Positions 35,696 through 46,872 are shown, counted from the stretch's first letter. The stretch is DNA of 64,000 nt from Erinaceus europaeus (GCF_950295315.1 NC_080164.1:110938447-111002446); one strand, 5' to 3'. Notes: a model not told the origin generated them from the sequence alone. Translations and numbers: made by a program.

Positions 35696-36195
35696 ATGGG
35701 CTGCTTTTCTACTTATGAAGAAGTTTCCAAAGGCCTCTTCCTTTTCTTCATGAAACAGTTTCTCTGTCTCTGGAACACTTTGCTCTTCATACTCTGGTTT
35801 CTGCCCTCCACCCTCCCACAGGAGCCTGTTCACCGCCTCGTGACTCAGTGTGCTGGTTGTGGGCTCCCTCCACACTGCTCGACCACAGGGAGCAGGGCAA
35901 CAGGCATGGCCAGAGCTGCAGCCCATCCTGGCCCCCACCCCCAGGGCAACTCGGCCCATGCCTTCTACACATCTGGCCCACCTGCCCTCCTTCTATGATA
36001 TCTGGGCAGATCCTGGACCGCCCTGTGACCATGGGCTTCCTGCTGGGACTGGGCCCCCTGGCTGAGGTCCCCAGCTTGGCTCTGATGGCAGAGGAGCTAG
36101 AATATGCAGACATCCATACAGTGATTGCACCCCTGCAATTCCTGGAGGTGAAGTTGGGCAAGAGGCCACCTCTGAACAACTCACCCCCCAAATAA
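35696..36195 (+). other. ERV1 internal region with remnants of a small reading frame
   Basis: An ATG at 35696 opens a frame starting MGCFS that runs to 35998. A second frame ends at 36195 and contains GLGPLAEVP. Both have counterparts in ERV2 and ERV3 at matching positions. In ERV1 the counterpart of the ERV2 second frame is split between two frames, so an indel is likely near 35950. I do not recognise any product and cannot assign it to gag. Confidence 0.5.
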
Positions 36196-37297
36196 CTAAG
36201 ACAGTACAGATCTAAATTCATGTTTAAAATGACATGTCTTTGTAACAAAAGTTTTTCTCTTTGTATATTGAAGACCATGTTTATGTGTGTGTTTGAAGTT
36301 TGGTAAATATTAACTTTAAGGTTAGAAATGTGACATTAAGGCTACATTCTTACCAGGCAAAGTTAAATGAAAAAAGTTTTCAGCATAATTCTCAAAAGGT
36401 AAAATTAACTTACATTTAAAGTCTGAGTTAAAAATTATTTTAAAATAAATATATTTTAATTAATTTGGTCTAAAAAACCTGCACACACCTAGGGTGTGTC
36501 TCCATCTTATATGGGTGTAACAAAAGGTTAAAAAAGACATTATTAATATGTAAAGCTCTCAAATACCTTCTCAATTACGAATGATAGATTGCACAATGGT
36601 TATGCTAATAATTCTCATTCCTGAGGCTTTTAACCATGGTTCTTCTGTTTAACCTTTCCACATTTTATTGTTTAAATTGTTTAAGCAACCTTAAAATCAT
36701 ACTAGAAAGAACTTCAAATTATAATGGAGTCATCAATTGTGGTAATCTTCTAACCTGCTACAAGTTTTGTTTCACAAGTAAGTGAATTGCACCTGTCAAG
36801 TTCTCTACAGAAGAGCGGAATTCCAGCAGCTGACCTTCCTCATGCAACGTTTCACCCCATGGCATTTCTTCTGTGGACATCTGCTTTGGACTGGCACTTC
36901 TATCGGACTCACTGGTACACCCCTTGGAAACTACAGCAGCTTCCCTTTATGCTGCTGGGTTTCTCAAAGACTGACTGCAGCCAGCTGCCTTGGGACTCTA
37001 TAGGAAATACCCCCCCTCCTTGCTAGGTTATGCCCACAGAGTCAGGAAATGCCCGTCAAGTCAAGAAACGCCCCAGAGGCAAATGAAGCCCAGAGAGGCA
37101 GGAAATATCCTTTAGCTTGATAAGCCTTGCCCACAGAGGAAAGAAACGCCCTCCTCAGGCCTTCCCTTGGCATCACACTGGTTCTTGTTGCTTGCTTACT
37201 TATTCCTCCATGTTTGTGCCAGTTTTTTTTTTCTTTAATGCCTGTACGATATAGGTTTCTGTTCACCCCACACTCCTGATACTATGGTCAATTAGTT

Positions 37298-37313
37298 AAA
37301 AAGAAAAGGGGGA
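37298..37313 (+). other. ERV1 polypurine tract
   Basis: The purine run AAAAAGAAAAGGGGGA lies just before the 3' LTR. It is the usual plus-strand primer site. Confidence 0.85.
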
Positions 37314-37315
37314 AT

Positions 37316-37699
37316 TGTTGGTATGGTTCTATTTCTGCTTCTGGGATCCCTTCTGTTACATTGCTTGACATTGTGGACTATTTACATGGTCATTCTGTTA
37401 CATTGGTTTGGTCTCACTCCCCCTGCCTCTGGGAGATTTTGGTTTAGTCCTTGCTAGTTTAAACTTCTTCCTTCTTCCTACCCCCTATCCTATATGTATT
37501 TCCTTTGTTCCTGACTCTTTCACTGGAGGAGAGAGGAAAGATAGAGAAGGAGAAGATTGTGATTAGAGATAGCTTAGATTGCACTGTGTTCCACATCAAT
37601 AAAGAAATATTGCTCTCCACTCAGCCATGAGTCTCTGGTCATTTGTCTCCCACCCGTGAAGCTAGCCCGGCATACTGGCGCCCTGAACTTTGAGTGACA
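37316..37699 (+). repeat. ERV1 3' LTR (384 bp)
   Basis: It starts TGTTGGTATGG and ends GAGTGACA, directly before the right TSD. U3 matches the 5' LTR, but from about 37510 to 37620 it is a different sequence type, closer to the solo LTR at 13758 ('gcttagattgcactgtgttc'). It also carries the 27-bp extension with TGGCGCCC (37676-37683). Confidence 0.9.
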
Positions 37700-38746
37700 C
37701 TCTTCAATATATGGTGCTGGGAAAACTAGGTTGTTTATGCATGTTTATGCAGAAGAATGAAATTGAACCAACCACCTTACCTCACCAGAAAAAAAAAAAT
37801 CAACTCCAAATGGATCAAGGAACTGGATGTTAGACCAGAAAATATCAAATACGTAGAGGAAAACATTGATGGAACACTTTCCCACCTAAACTTCAAGGAA
37901 ATATTTGATGAAACAAACCCAATTGCAAGGAAGATTAAAGCAGAAACAAACCTATGGGACTACATCAAATTGAAAAGCTTCTGCACAGCCAAAAAAACTA
38001 TCACACAAACAAAGAGACCCTTCACAGAATGGGAGAAGATCTTCACATGCCATACATCAGACAAGAGACTAATCACCATAATATACAACGAGCTCAGCAA
38101 ATTAGCAACAAAAAAGCAAATTATTCCATCCAAATATGAGCAGAGGATATGAATAAAACATTCACTACAGAGGAGATCCAAAAGTCTAGCAAACACAGAA
38201 AAATTGCTCCAGGTCACTGTCAGAGAAATGCAAGTAAAGACAACACTGAGATACCACCTCACTCATGTGAGAGTGGCATACATCAGAAAGGATAGCAGCA
38301 ACAAATGCTGGAGAGGCTGTGGGGACAGAGGAACCCTTCTGCACTGCTGGTGGGAATGTAAATTGGTCCAGCCTCTGTGGAGAGCAGTCTGGAGAATTCT
38401 CACTAGGCTAGACATGGACCTTCCATATGACCCAGTAATTCCTCTCCTGGGAATATACCCAAGGGATTCCATAATGCCCAACCAAAAAAGATATGTATAC
38501 ACCTCTGTTCACAGCAGCACAATTCATAATAGCTAAAACCTGGAAGCAACCCAGGTGCCCAACAACAAATGAATGGCTGAGAAAGCTGTGGTATATATAC
38601 ACAATGGAATAATATACAGTTATTAAGAACAATGAACCCACTTTCTCTGACCCATCTTGGATGGAGCTAGAAGAAATTATGTTAAGTGAGTAAGTCAGAA
38701 AGATAAAGATGAGTATGGGATGATCTCACTCATCAACAGAAGTTGA

Positions 38747-39766
38747 GAAAAAATAACAGATAGGGGAGTAGGGCACCAAAGTAAAAAACCTGGGGTGAGG
38801 GTGAGGGTGGGCATTTGGCTTTCTATGGCAACGGGGAGTGTGGTGGGGGCTGGGTGCCATGGGACACAATCTTTTGGTGGTGGGAATGGTGTTTATGTAC
38901 ACTCTTATTAATTTGTAGTCATATAAACTACTATTTAATTAATATGAGAAGGGAAAATTCATTGTATGTCTCAAACTTTTTAAAGCATAGACTGAATCTT
39001 TTTAATACATAGGCTGAGTCTTTGATATGTTGACTCTCTCAAAAGCCTAGACCAGGGAGAACAAAAGCAACAGGTGGCACAGCTATATACAAGATGTTGG
39101 GTATTATACAGCATATCCTAACAAAGGGACTTTTCAAAGTTAACCCAATTACCAAATAATGTGATGATAACAATAATTATCTACTGTCTTCTTGAACCCT
39201 AAGACAGCAGGAACCTCACATTTCCACTATAGAGCCTATATTTCCCCCAGTCCTGGAACCTTAGTGTAGGGCCCACTTTCCTACATGCTTCTCCCAATTC
39301 ATATCAAATAATATTGCATCCACTGTTCCCAACCTCATCAACACAATGATTGCCACCTCAGCATTCTTCACATCAGACTTTGTCCAGAGACTTCAGGTGT
39401 GGAATGACAACCCTTCAGCTTCATTACTCGGGTGAGACCTTTTCTTCATAGTATTCTCCAATTCCATTCCAATCACTTCACTTCCTAACAAAGCTTCGAA
39501 ACCTTGATATAGACCAGGTCCCATGAGATTGAGCCTATGTTCACACATATCCATAAACTAGGGAAAAATATGTACCTGAAAGCAAAAGTACACAATAGTC
39601 TGCAGTGAGTATCCCCCAACACTTCATCTGCATTATTCCAACCTTTAGGTCCATAATTGTTCAACAATTTGTACGGCTTTGTATGTTAACTCTCTTTTCA
39701 GCCACCATGTTCCAGATACAAGCATGATGCCGACCAGACTTCCCTGGACAGACAACAATTTGTGAG
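38747..39766 (+). other. L1-C 3' UTR, lacking its distal end
   Basis: This is collinear with the L1-B 3' UTR from the ORF2 stop to the 'cttccctggacagacaa' block. The last 300-400 bp and the A-rich tail are absent. A different L1-derived segment begins just downstream. Confidence 0.82.
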
Positions 39767-39779
39767 CGAGATCACCTGG

Positions 39780-40345
39780 TATTTTTTATAATAATTATTA
39801 TTTTATTTTATTTGTGATTTAGTATTGATTTACAAAATTACAAGACAATAGGATTATGACTCTGCACTGTTCCCATCACATTACTTCTATACTTCCATCA
39901 CTCCATTGGAAGTTACAGCAGTTCTCCTAAGGTTGCAGATATGATATGACTATTATTTCTGCAATTATATGTATACACTTGGCCATTATTTTTTTCTGTG
40001 GTCCCATATTTTCTTCCTTTCCAAGTCACACATATACCTATTACTACATTCAAATGTCCTTCCCTTTGTTTACTCTTTCTTATTTACTTCTTTTTCTTTC
40101 CAGGTCTTCATGGAATTGGAATTCAGAGCCTTCCAATAATTTCACCTATCACTTCTCCCCCACTGGGAGTATGGATTAACATTCTTTATGGGTTACAGAA
40201 GGCTTGGAGTTCTGGCTTCTGTAATTGCTTCTCTACTGGACATGGATGTTGGCAAGTGGATCCATACCCACAACTGGTCTATTTTTCTCTATTGGGGTTG
40301 GGCTCTAGAGAGATGACATTCAGAACATATTGGTGAGGTCACCTG
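39780..40345 (-). mobile_element. L1 3'-UTR tail of a second lineage, minus strand
   Basis: The end nearest the tail ('gatttagtattgatttacaa') and middle ('gttctcctaaggttgcagat') are shared with 53125-53720 but not with L1-B. The inner part ('ggcttctgtaattgcttctc') is shared with L1-B. This indicates a distinct L1 subfamily with its own 3' terminus. Confidence 0.7.
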
Positions 40346-40615
40346 CCCATCACCAATATTCTTTCTAATCATTTACAAAATTTCTCCTGACTAGGCCAGA
40401 ACCATGCAGAATAACTTCTCTTTTAATAAACTTAAATAACCATGGATCTTCCAAATGTCTTTAAAGATGCTCTCACTACAGAGGTTTATAATGTAATAAT
40501 TAAAAAATTAGTACATCCTGATCACAACATTTAAGGGAATGTACCTGTAGAAGATTTGTACACCAGTGGCTAAAAGTCTATGGTTCTGCCTTAGAATACT
40601 GCCTTGAAATATATC

Positions 40616-40621
<6 letters not shown>

Positions 40622-40665
<44 letters not shown>

Positions 40666-40686
40666 AGACACACACACACACACACA
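40622..40686. repeat. (CA)n microsatellite
   Basis: There are about 30 CA units with two GACA interruptions. Confidence 0.97.
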
Positions 40687-40699
40687 TTCTGGAAAAGAC

Positions 40700-40855
40700 T
40701 TTCATACCTGAGGCTCTAAGGTTCTGAGGTCCCCAGTTCCATCCCCAGCACTACCATCAGTCAGAGCTGAGCAGTGCTCTGGGCTCTCTCTCTCTCTCAT
40801 CTTTCTACCTCTCTTTCACTAAAATAAATAAATAAATAAATGAATAAACCAACAA
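40700..40855 (+). repeat. Degenerate tRNA-derived SINE
   Basis: A decayed head ('ttccatccccagcactacca'), CT-rich segment and AAATAAATAAAT tail are visible. It follows the CA repeat directly. Confidence 0.6.
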
Positions 40856-40939
40856 ATAGATAAAATTATATATATGTTTATGTATCCTTACTGATTTTTT
40901 TCCTGAAATGTTAGTTGTCTTCTTGCATGAATAAGAGAT

Positions 40940-41115
40940 AACCTTCTACTCCCCATAACAACCCTGGGTCCATGCCTCCAGAGGGTTAAATAATAGTAAA
41001 GCTATCAGGGGAAGGAATGGGATACAAAATCCCATGGTGGGAATTGTGTAGAATTGTACCTTTCTTGTCCTATGTTCTTTTATTTATCTATTTGATAAAT
41101 AAAAAATTAAAAAAG
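40940..41115 (+). mobile_element. Short L1 3' end, plus strand
   Basis: It starts near 'ctccccataacaaccctggg' and runs to 'ataaataaaaaattaaaaaa', matching the last 170 bp or so of L1. It is severely 5'-truncated. Confidence 0.8.
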
Positions 41116-41742
41116 ATAAATATTCTACAAACTCCAAATCTAACATGACCTAAATTTCTTTTAGATGATCTTTCCAAAATTAAATTAACTGGAGTCTAGA
41201 ATTCTGTCCTTAGATTAGTTTTCTGTTCCAAAGAGAAATGACTCTGCTTGGCTCATACTATCACATCATCAAGAAAATGAGACTATTCATCAATTATCAC
41301 GGTTGGATCACTGGATATTTTTCTGTGATTCTTGTGCTTCTGAAAAAACATAAAAATGTACATGTGATCAGAAATATCATTTGTCCAACTCTGTGGATAA
41401 ACGTGTTTTCAGTTGAACCATGTCACTTCTGAACTTGCATCCCAAGTAATTCTAACATAAACCGTCAGCTCAAAAACAAATGTTGTCACCAAATTATGCT
41501 TTACAGTGACTTCAAGTGATGCATGGAACATCAGTTTTTCTAAAGTCATATGCAGACATTCGGGTATGTGTCTTTTGTCAAATTAGAAGCTTGAGATGAA
41601 TTTTTCTTGGGGCTGATACATCTAACAGTTGCTTCAGAGAAAAGTTCAGTAGAAAAGAAAATCATCAAATATTAGAGACAGTAGGTATGAAAACACCTCT
41701 CAGAAGTCCTAAGTTTCCTCAAATATGAAAGGACAGGCACTT
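41116..41742. other. Unassigned DNA
   Basis: A 64-codon frame (41238-41432) has no recognisable motif. No repeat family is seen. Confidence 0.4.
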
Positions 41743-41998
41743 TTTTATTTTTTATTTATAAAAAGGAAAAATTGACAAAAACCATAGATAAGAGGGGTGC
41801 CACCAACTCCACTCAGTCCCCACCACCAGAACTCCATATCCCATCCCCTCTCCTGATAGTTTTCCTATTCTTTATCCCACTGGGAGTATGGACCAAGGAA
41901 CACTTTGGGATGCAGAAGGTGGAAGGTCTGGCTTCTGTAATTGCCTCCCTGCTGAACATGGGTGTTGGCAGGTCAATCCATACTCCTAGCTGAACAGG
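41743..41998 (-). mobile_element. Short L1 3' end, minus strand
   Basis: It starts from an A-rich tail read as 'tttttattttttatttata' and runs through 'cagaaggtggaaggtctggc' to 'ccatactcctagc'. It is 5'-truncated. Confidence 0.85.
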
Positions 41999-42214
41999 CA
42001 CTTTAATATCAGTTTCCTCTCACATTACCCCTGCTTCTATTCAGATTGCCAGAAGTTAGAAAGAAGTGGAAAATAGTGTGGTTTGATTGATTATATTATT
42101 TACCAAGTCAATTACACTAAAGATAGATCTGGGACAACTTAAAATACTAAGTAAACATATTTTATACATTTTCCCCAAATTACTAGTCTTTTTTTGTTTC
42201 ATTCATTTTATTTA

Positions 42215-42535
42215 TTTATTTTAATTTTTTATTTATAAAAAGGAAACATTGACAAAACCATAGGATAAAAGGGGTACAGCTTCACACAATTCCCACCACC
42301 AGACCTCTGTATACTAACCCCTCCCCTGATAGCTTTCCTACTCTTGAACCCTCTGGGAATATGGACCCAAGATCATTGTGGGATGCAGAAGGTGGAAGGT
42401 CTGGCTTCTGCAATTGTTTCCCTGCTGACCATGGGTGTTGACAGATCAATCCATACTCCCAGCCTGTCTCTTTCTTTCCATAGTCCATAGTGGGAAAGGT
42501 CTCTGGGGAAGCAGAGCTCCAAGGCACATTATTAA
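42215..42535 (-). mobile_element. Short L1 3' end, minus strand
   Basis: It has the same layout as the copy at 41743, with about 60 bp more of the 3' UTR (to 'agctccaaggcacatt'). The two lie in the same orientation 220 bp apart but differ at many sites, so they look like independent insertions. Confidence 0.85.
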
Positions 42536-42671
42536 TAGCCTTTTATTACACAAAACTTGATTGTGAGAACAGGTTTGGCATGATTTAGAAAATTGTCAGG
42601 ATGCAAATTTAAAGGCTGAACATATAAAAAGCAGGATTTCCAAAGTGATTAAAAGACACATTAAATTCTGA

Positions 42672-42905
42672 GAAACCTGGAGCTGAGTGGTAGGGCATTT
42701 GGTTGGGCATACATATTGTAATTTACAAGGACCTGGGTTTGAACCCCCAGTCCCCAACTGCAGGGGAAAAGCTTTGCAAGTTGTGAAGCAGGGCTGCTGG
42801 TGTCTCTTTATGTCTCTCTCACTCTCTAGCTCCCCTTTACTCTCAATTTTTGGATGTCTCTATCAAATAAATAAATAAAATATTAAAATAATACAAAAAA
42901 TTTAA
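42672..42905 (+). repeat. tRNA-derived SINE (type B)
   Basis: The head 'ggagctgagtggtagggcat', box B 'gggtttgaaccccc', 'gctttgcaagttgtgaagca' body, CT-rich part and AAATAAATAAATAAA tail are present. It is a good reference copy for type B. Confidence 0.88.
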
Positions 42906-43034
42906 AAAACTCAAGAAACCCTACTCTGGTTCATAGCTGTCACTCTAGGGGTTGGTATGGCACACAAGGTACTACTTTTCCAAGACTACATAAATGGATA
43001 GATATTTCCATATTATCTCACTTTTCAAATATAT

Positions 43035-43618
43035 TTTTATAAGAAAATCTTCATAATTATTTATTACTAGATAGAGAAATTGAGAAAGAAGGGGAAATAG
43101 AGAGGTAGAGAAACAGAGCGACACCTGCAGCCTTGTACCACCACTCACAAAGTTACCTCGCTACAGGAGGGGATTAGGGGCTTGAACTCAGGCCCTTGAG
43201 TGTTGGGTCATGTCGCAGGGGAGAGAACTCGACCAGAGCCAACCTGGGCTGCTGCTTACTCAGCGACGCAGGAGAGGAACCAGGAACTCATGGCTGAGTG
43301 GGAACACAATACAATGCCTTTATTGATCAGAGAAAACACATTTATATCTTCTGAAATGGAAGTGGCAGATTGGAAAAGGAAATGGGTAGGAGAGGGGGTG
43401 GAGAGAAAAAAAGAGCATGAAGGTAGGAAGCTTCCATCTAACCAATGGGGATTAAACCAGTACCCTGCTGGCAGGGCAGGGGGGGTGGTCTCAGGCAAAA
43501 CAGTGATTATGTAAATAGACCACAAAGTTAAGCAATGCAGGGGACCTGGAGTAAAGACCAACACTTGAGCACTGTAATGTGAGCCCATAACCAGGTGCAC
43601 CACTGCTTGCCCTCTTGC
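43035..43618 (-). repeat. tRNA-derived SINE (type B) split by a solo LTR
   Basis: 43035-43200 holds the tail, GA-rich part and body in reverse. 43570-43618 holds the tRNA-like head ('aatgtgagcccataaccagg'). The 363-bp LTR at 43201-43563 separates them, with the TSD lying in the SINE itself. Confidence 0.85.
43201..43563 (-). mobile_element. Solo LTR (363 bp), minus strand, 6-bp TSD
   Basis: The ends are TGTTGG and CCAACA on the plus strand, flanked by CTTGAG at 43195-43200 and 43564-43569. On the minus strand U3 shares 'gtggtctatttaca' with ERV1, an AATAAA lies near 43323, and the 3' part ('ggagttctctcc'-like) matches ERV4. It therefore links the ERV1 and ERV4 LTR types. Confidence 0.92.
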
Positions 43619-43639
43619 TTTAAATTTATGTGCCAATAT

Positions 43640-44209
43640 TCAAGAAGTTTGACAATCCACAAAATAGTTTGTGTGGAGAGTGTGTTGCTTTGGCCTGTAC
43701 ATGACTAGGCTTTGAGTCTGGCAATACTTCATAGAAGGGAGTTTCAGTTTTGTGGACACTTTCACTCTCCCTACTTCTTTGCCTCCCTCTCCATCTCTGA
43801 AAATAATTGAAGTTGAGAAACCGAATGTTCTCAATGGCACCATGCCGCAACACTTGAAAAAAGCTTATTAAATCACTTGCTATAGAAGAATAGAATCAAT
43901 CTGAACAGCCTCCACCTGCCTATGTCATTTTTCCTTGAAAACAGATGCATGAGATAAACATTTCACCTTTGTATAAGTCTTGAAGGAGAATGACTATAAT
44001 TTAGTTTGTCATTTGTTTCTAGAAAATTAAGTAAGAAATGGTAGAATTTACTTAATTTTTAGTTAAGTAATTTTAAAAAAAGCAAATGAGATCTATGTTC
44101 TTTCATCAGCTATAGGATCTTTTATTTCAAAAACATGAAAATTTAGACTATTTACAGTGACACTTGTGTGATGCTTATGCATTTCAATATTAAAGCCAGT
44201 TGTGTTCCT
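43640..44209. other. Unassigned DNA with a SINE-like remnant
   Basis: 43640-43805 has the order of a decayed SINE ('atgactaggctttgagtctg', then CT-rich). 43806-44209 is not recognised. Confidence 0.4.
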
Positions 44210-44515
44210 CAAATCATAACTATTTGGTATCTGCATTAAAAAGTAACTGTGATCTCATCCACAGGTAGAATTTGAAAGCAATATCAGAAGAAAAACAGTA
44301 AGCAGAACTTGGACTGGACCTGGTGTATTGCAACCAGAGTAAAAGACTCTGAGGTGGGTGGAAGGCAGAGTACAGGTCCTGGAAAAGGCTGACAGAGGAC
44401 CCAATGTGGATTGCATTATTATATGGAAAACTGAGAAATGTTATGCATGTACAAACTATTGTATTTACTGTTGAATGTAAAATACTAATTCCCCAATAAA
44501 GGGAAAGAAAAGTAA
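44210..44515 (+). repeat. Unclassified interspersed repeat
   Basis: The 3' part ('gttatgcatgtacaaactat' to 'ccccaataaaggg') recurs in reverse orientation at 6068-6170. It ends in a polyadenylation-like AATAAA and an A-rich stretch, like a retroposon or LTR end. The upstream part (44230-44380) was found only here. I cannot name it. Confidence 0.55.
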
Positions 44516-44519
44516 TAGA

Positions 44520-44546
44520 GTGTGTGTGTGTGTGTGTGTCTGTGTG
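44520..44546. repeat. (TG)n microsatellite
   Basis: There are ten TG units plus an interrupted extension. Confidence 0.9.
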
Positions 44547-45959
44547 CAAGTGTGTGACTTTAGTTATTAGAAAGCCAAAGAAGTAAAATTCTGTCCCCAT
44601 TAAATTATTTAGCCACTTCTAACTTTTAAGTGAAATTAAGTTTCAGTATATAATAGGAATAATTTCATGTACATATAAAGAAATTTCCAAATCATTGAGT
44701 ACTTGTCTTCCCCATAGCCCAATATAAGTAACAAATACTGCTGAGGAATAGAATTCCCTGAAAGCCATGCAAGAGCTTTATGTAATGACTCCATTCCACA
44801 CATGCTCACTTGCTGACCTGTGGGAACCATACCTCTCCAGTTTCTAGAAGACTTTTGTTGTTATTTGTAACTACATCTTTTTTAATCTCAAAAGACTAAA
44901 AGGGAAGTGTTACATTTAGAGTCTATGGTAGATACATTTGTTAGTCCCACAGTGGTTGGTACTGTATCTAATCCTGTTTCTTTGTATCCTGAGATGAGCG
45001 TTTGGTAATACTTTGTCCTGTCTTCTATTTGCTCTTTGGTTTCATTGATTTTGTTTTCTCTTCCTTTTATTTTATGACACATGGTAAGTTTAAAGTAATT
45101 GCTTTTTTAGGTGGCTTAAAAGATCTGACTGTTATCTTGGTATGAATAATTTACATTTTAATTGAAAATGCTGTAAGACTATGAGTTTTTGGTTTATTAC
45201 ATGAAAGCTGCAATTCCCTTTTTCAAGGTGAAAAATGAGAAGATATTGTATTAATTTTCTATATTTGATTTTGGTTATTTTACATTTTTTTGTTTGGAGA
45301 AGAGAGATGATAATAGACTTTTATGTTAACCTTAGTGTATCAAATGTGAAACACTATAAATATACTATGAAGTTATGATATGACTGAAATAATATTGTTC
45401 AAAGGTGTTAGGGAAAGATTTCTCAAAGGTGGTGCTATTGGCATTTGTCTACATATTTATTTGCTCTAAGTGTTTTGTGTTAGTTACAGGATGCTGACGA
45501 ATAACTTGTTATCTACCAACAGATATTCCTGTAGAAACCATATTCTTTATTTTCCTTTCTCACTCCAGTCAATAGTCTTCAGGAAGTAACAACAACTCCA
45601 GAGAAAGGAATTTACTTTCAGATGAGGAGGAGAGTGGGTCTCCTAATAATAATCTTCAGTCCATGTCATTCAGTAGGACCCTGATGAGAAAAACAAAACA
45701 AAACAAAAAAAAAAAACTCAGTCCTGGTAGAGGTCACTGTATGTATGGAGTTTGGATGTTGTCCCAAAGTCTGCAAGGATAGTCTACCAAGTTAGTAAGT
45801 GGGGCTCATTGATGCATCTCATTTTCCCAAATCTGAGTGAAAGAGATAGAGGAGGGAAGAGAGAGGGAAAGGGAGAAGAAAAGAGATAGAGATTAAAATA
45901 AAGAGATAATTGAAAATTAGAATTGAAAGTACAATTTAAAAACAAACAAAAAACACCAG
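44547..45959. other. Unassigned AT-rich DNA
   Basis: 1.4 kb without a repeat family, microsatellite or gene-like frame that I can support. It is one of the longest such stretches in the window. Confidence 0.45.
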
Positions 45960-46085
45960 AGAGTGGCTGGGGGATAGCTCAACTGGTGGAGTAGAACATT
46001 TGTACTTGTGAGGTTCTTTGCCAATTCTAGATGCCTTGGTATCTCTCTCTCCCTCTTTTTTATCTCTTATCAAAATCTATCTACT
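45960..46085 (+). repeat. Degenerate tRNA-derived SINE
   Basis: The head 'gagtggctgggggatagctc' and a CT-rich 3' part are visible. The body is decayed. Confidence 0.55.
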
Positions 46086-46139
46086 TATCTATATGGATAT
46101 CATCTATATATAATCTATTTCTCTATCATAGATACCCTA

Positions 46140-46305
46140 TCATGATCCTGGGTTTATACTCCCAGAAGGATAAAGAATAGGAAACCTTCCAATGGAGGGA
46201 GGAAGATCTGAAAGTCCAGTGGTAGGAACTGTATGGAATTATACCCTTGTTATCCTACAACCTTGTAAATCATTATTAAATCAATAAAAAAATAAAGCAA
46301 ATGCC
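46140..46305 (+). mobile_element. Short L1 3' end, plus strand
   Basis: It runs from 'tgatcctgggtttatactcc' to 'taaatcaataaaaaaat', matching the terminal L1 3' UTR. It is older than the L1-B type and ends in 'aatcattattaaatca'. Confidence 0.8.
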
Positions 46306-46582
46306 AGTAGGAAAAAGAACAGAAAAAAAAGTATGCCTGAAAAATTCAAATATTTGATGCATAAACATTAGTCTGCCACACATTAAAAAACCCAAAAAAC
46401 AGCAGAGCTTTCAGATGTGAAATATCAAAGTAAAATTAACTGTATTCAATGATGCAAGGTGCTGTCTATACTTGGGACCCTAGAAAACCAATGCAAGTAT
46501 TAGAACTAATAAGAAAATTGGCCAATCTTTGTATTGCTAAAATGGCAGGATTTTATTTTTTACAATTAAATGATGGGGTAGG

Positions 46583-46870
46583 TGTTGGTATGCTTCATTT
46601 TGGTTTGGTCTCACTCCCCCCCCCCCCGGGAGATTGTGGTTTAGTCTTTGCCTTTTCACGCTTCTCCCTTCTCCCTGCCCCCTACCCTATGTACTTCCTG
46701 AGTTCCTGCCGCTGCCGCTAGAGAAAAAAGATGCAGGACAGATCTGTGTCGTGATTGGGTGTTGGACTGTTTGCCTGCTCATGAATAAAGATAAAACTGC
46801 GTTCTCACCTCAGCCATATGTTTCTGGTCATCTGTTACCCTCCCGTGAAGCCAGCCCGGTGGAAACAACA
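46583..46870 (+). repeat. ERV2 5' LTR (288 bp)
   Basis: It starts TGTTGGTATGC, ends AAACAACA and has AATAAA near 46783. A C-run (about 46614-46627) replaces the 'ctcccctgcctcc' segment of ERV1. Confidence 0.92.
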
Positions 46871-46872
46871 TA

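Larger units (their letters stand above)
35237..37699 (+). mobile_element. ERV1: non-autonomous LTR retrotransposon with 6-bp TSD
   Basis: Two LTRs flank 1.69 kb of internal sequence. The insertion is bounded by CTCTTC (35231-35236 and 37700-37705), and the L1-C ORF2 sequence is continuous across it. A PBS and polypurine tract are in the expected places. I see no gag, protease, polymerase or envelope motif, so mobilisation must have depended on proteins from another element. The interior is partly GC-rich (35820-36080) and otherwise AT-rich, and is shared with ERV2 and ERV3. Confidence 0.93.
32493..38746 (+). pseudogene. L1-C ORF2, decayed and interrupted by ERV1
   Basis: The frame starts at ATG 32493-32495 and reaches its natural TGA at 38744-38746. 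About 2.46 kb of ERV1 plus one TSD copy separates the two halves. Endonuclease pieces (YTPNEG, VGNFNTPL, SNHS) show changes at positions usually conserved: the catalytic Asp of GDFN is Asn. The reverse transcriptase signature reads SADD. Several stops (for example near 32737 and 33668) and indels split the frame. The C-terminal cysteine-rich segment survives at 38290-38400. Confidence 0.92.
30221..39766 (+). mobile_element. L1-C: LINE-1 split by ERV1
   Basis: The element begins with 'ggagggcagagccaagatga', which resembles the YY1-containing start of mammalian L1s. It carries a 5' UTR (30221-31487), ORF1, ORF2 and most of a 3' UTR. It ends at about 39766, short of the usual A-rich end. ERV1 (35237-37699) lies within ORF2. 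Without ERV1 it is about 7.1 kb. It is more diverged than L1-A and is evidently older than ERV1. No TSD was resolved. Confidence 0.93.

Noticed and set aside
35687..36278. Several long overlapping frames on both strands in the ERV1 GC-rich block
   Set aside because: GC-rich sequence is poor in stop codons. Only the frame shared with ERV2 and ERV3 is worth testing, and the antisense frames lack cross-copy support.
43256..43636. 126-codon minus-strand frame
   Set aside because: It spans the solo LTR and the SINE head, which are independent insertions, so it cannot be an ancestral gene.
46449..46582. Frame starting MMQGAVYTWDPRKPM just before ERV2 considered as a host exon or viral relic
   Set aside because: It is about 45 codons, runs straight into the ERV2 LTR, has no recognisable motif and does not continue after the element at 48575.
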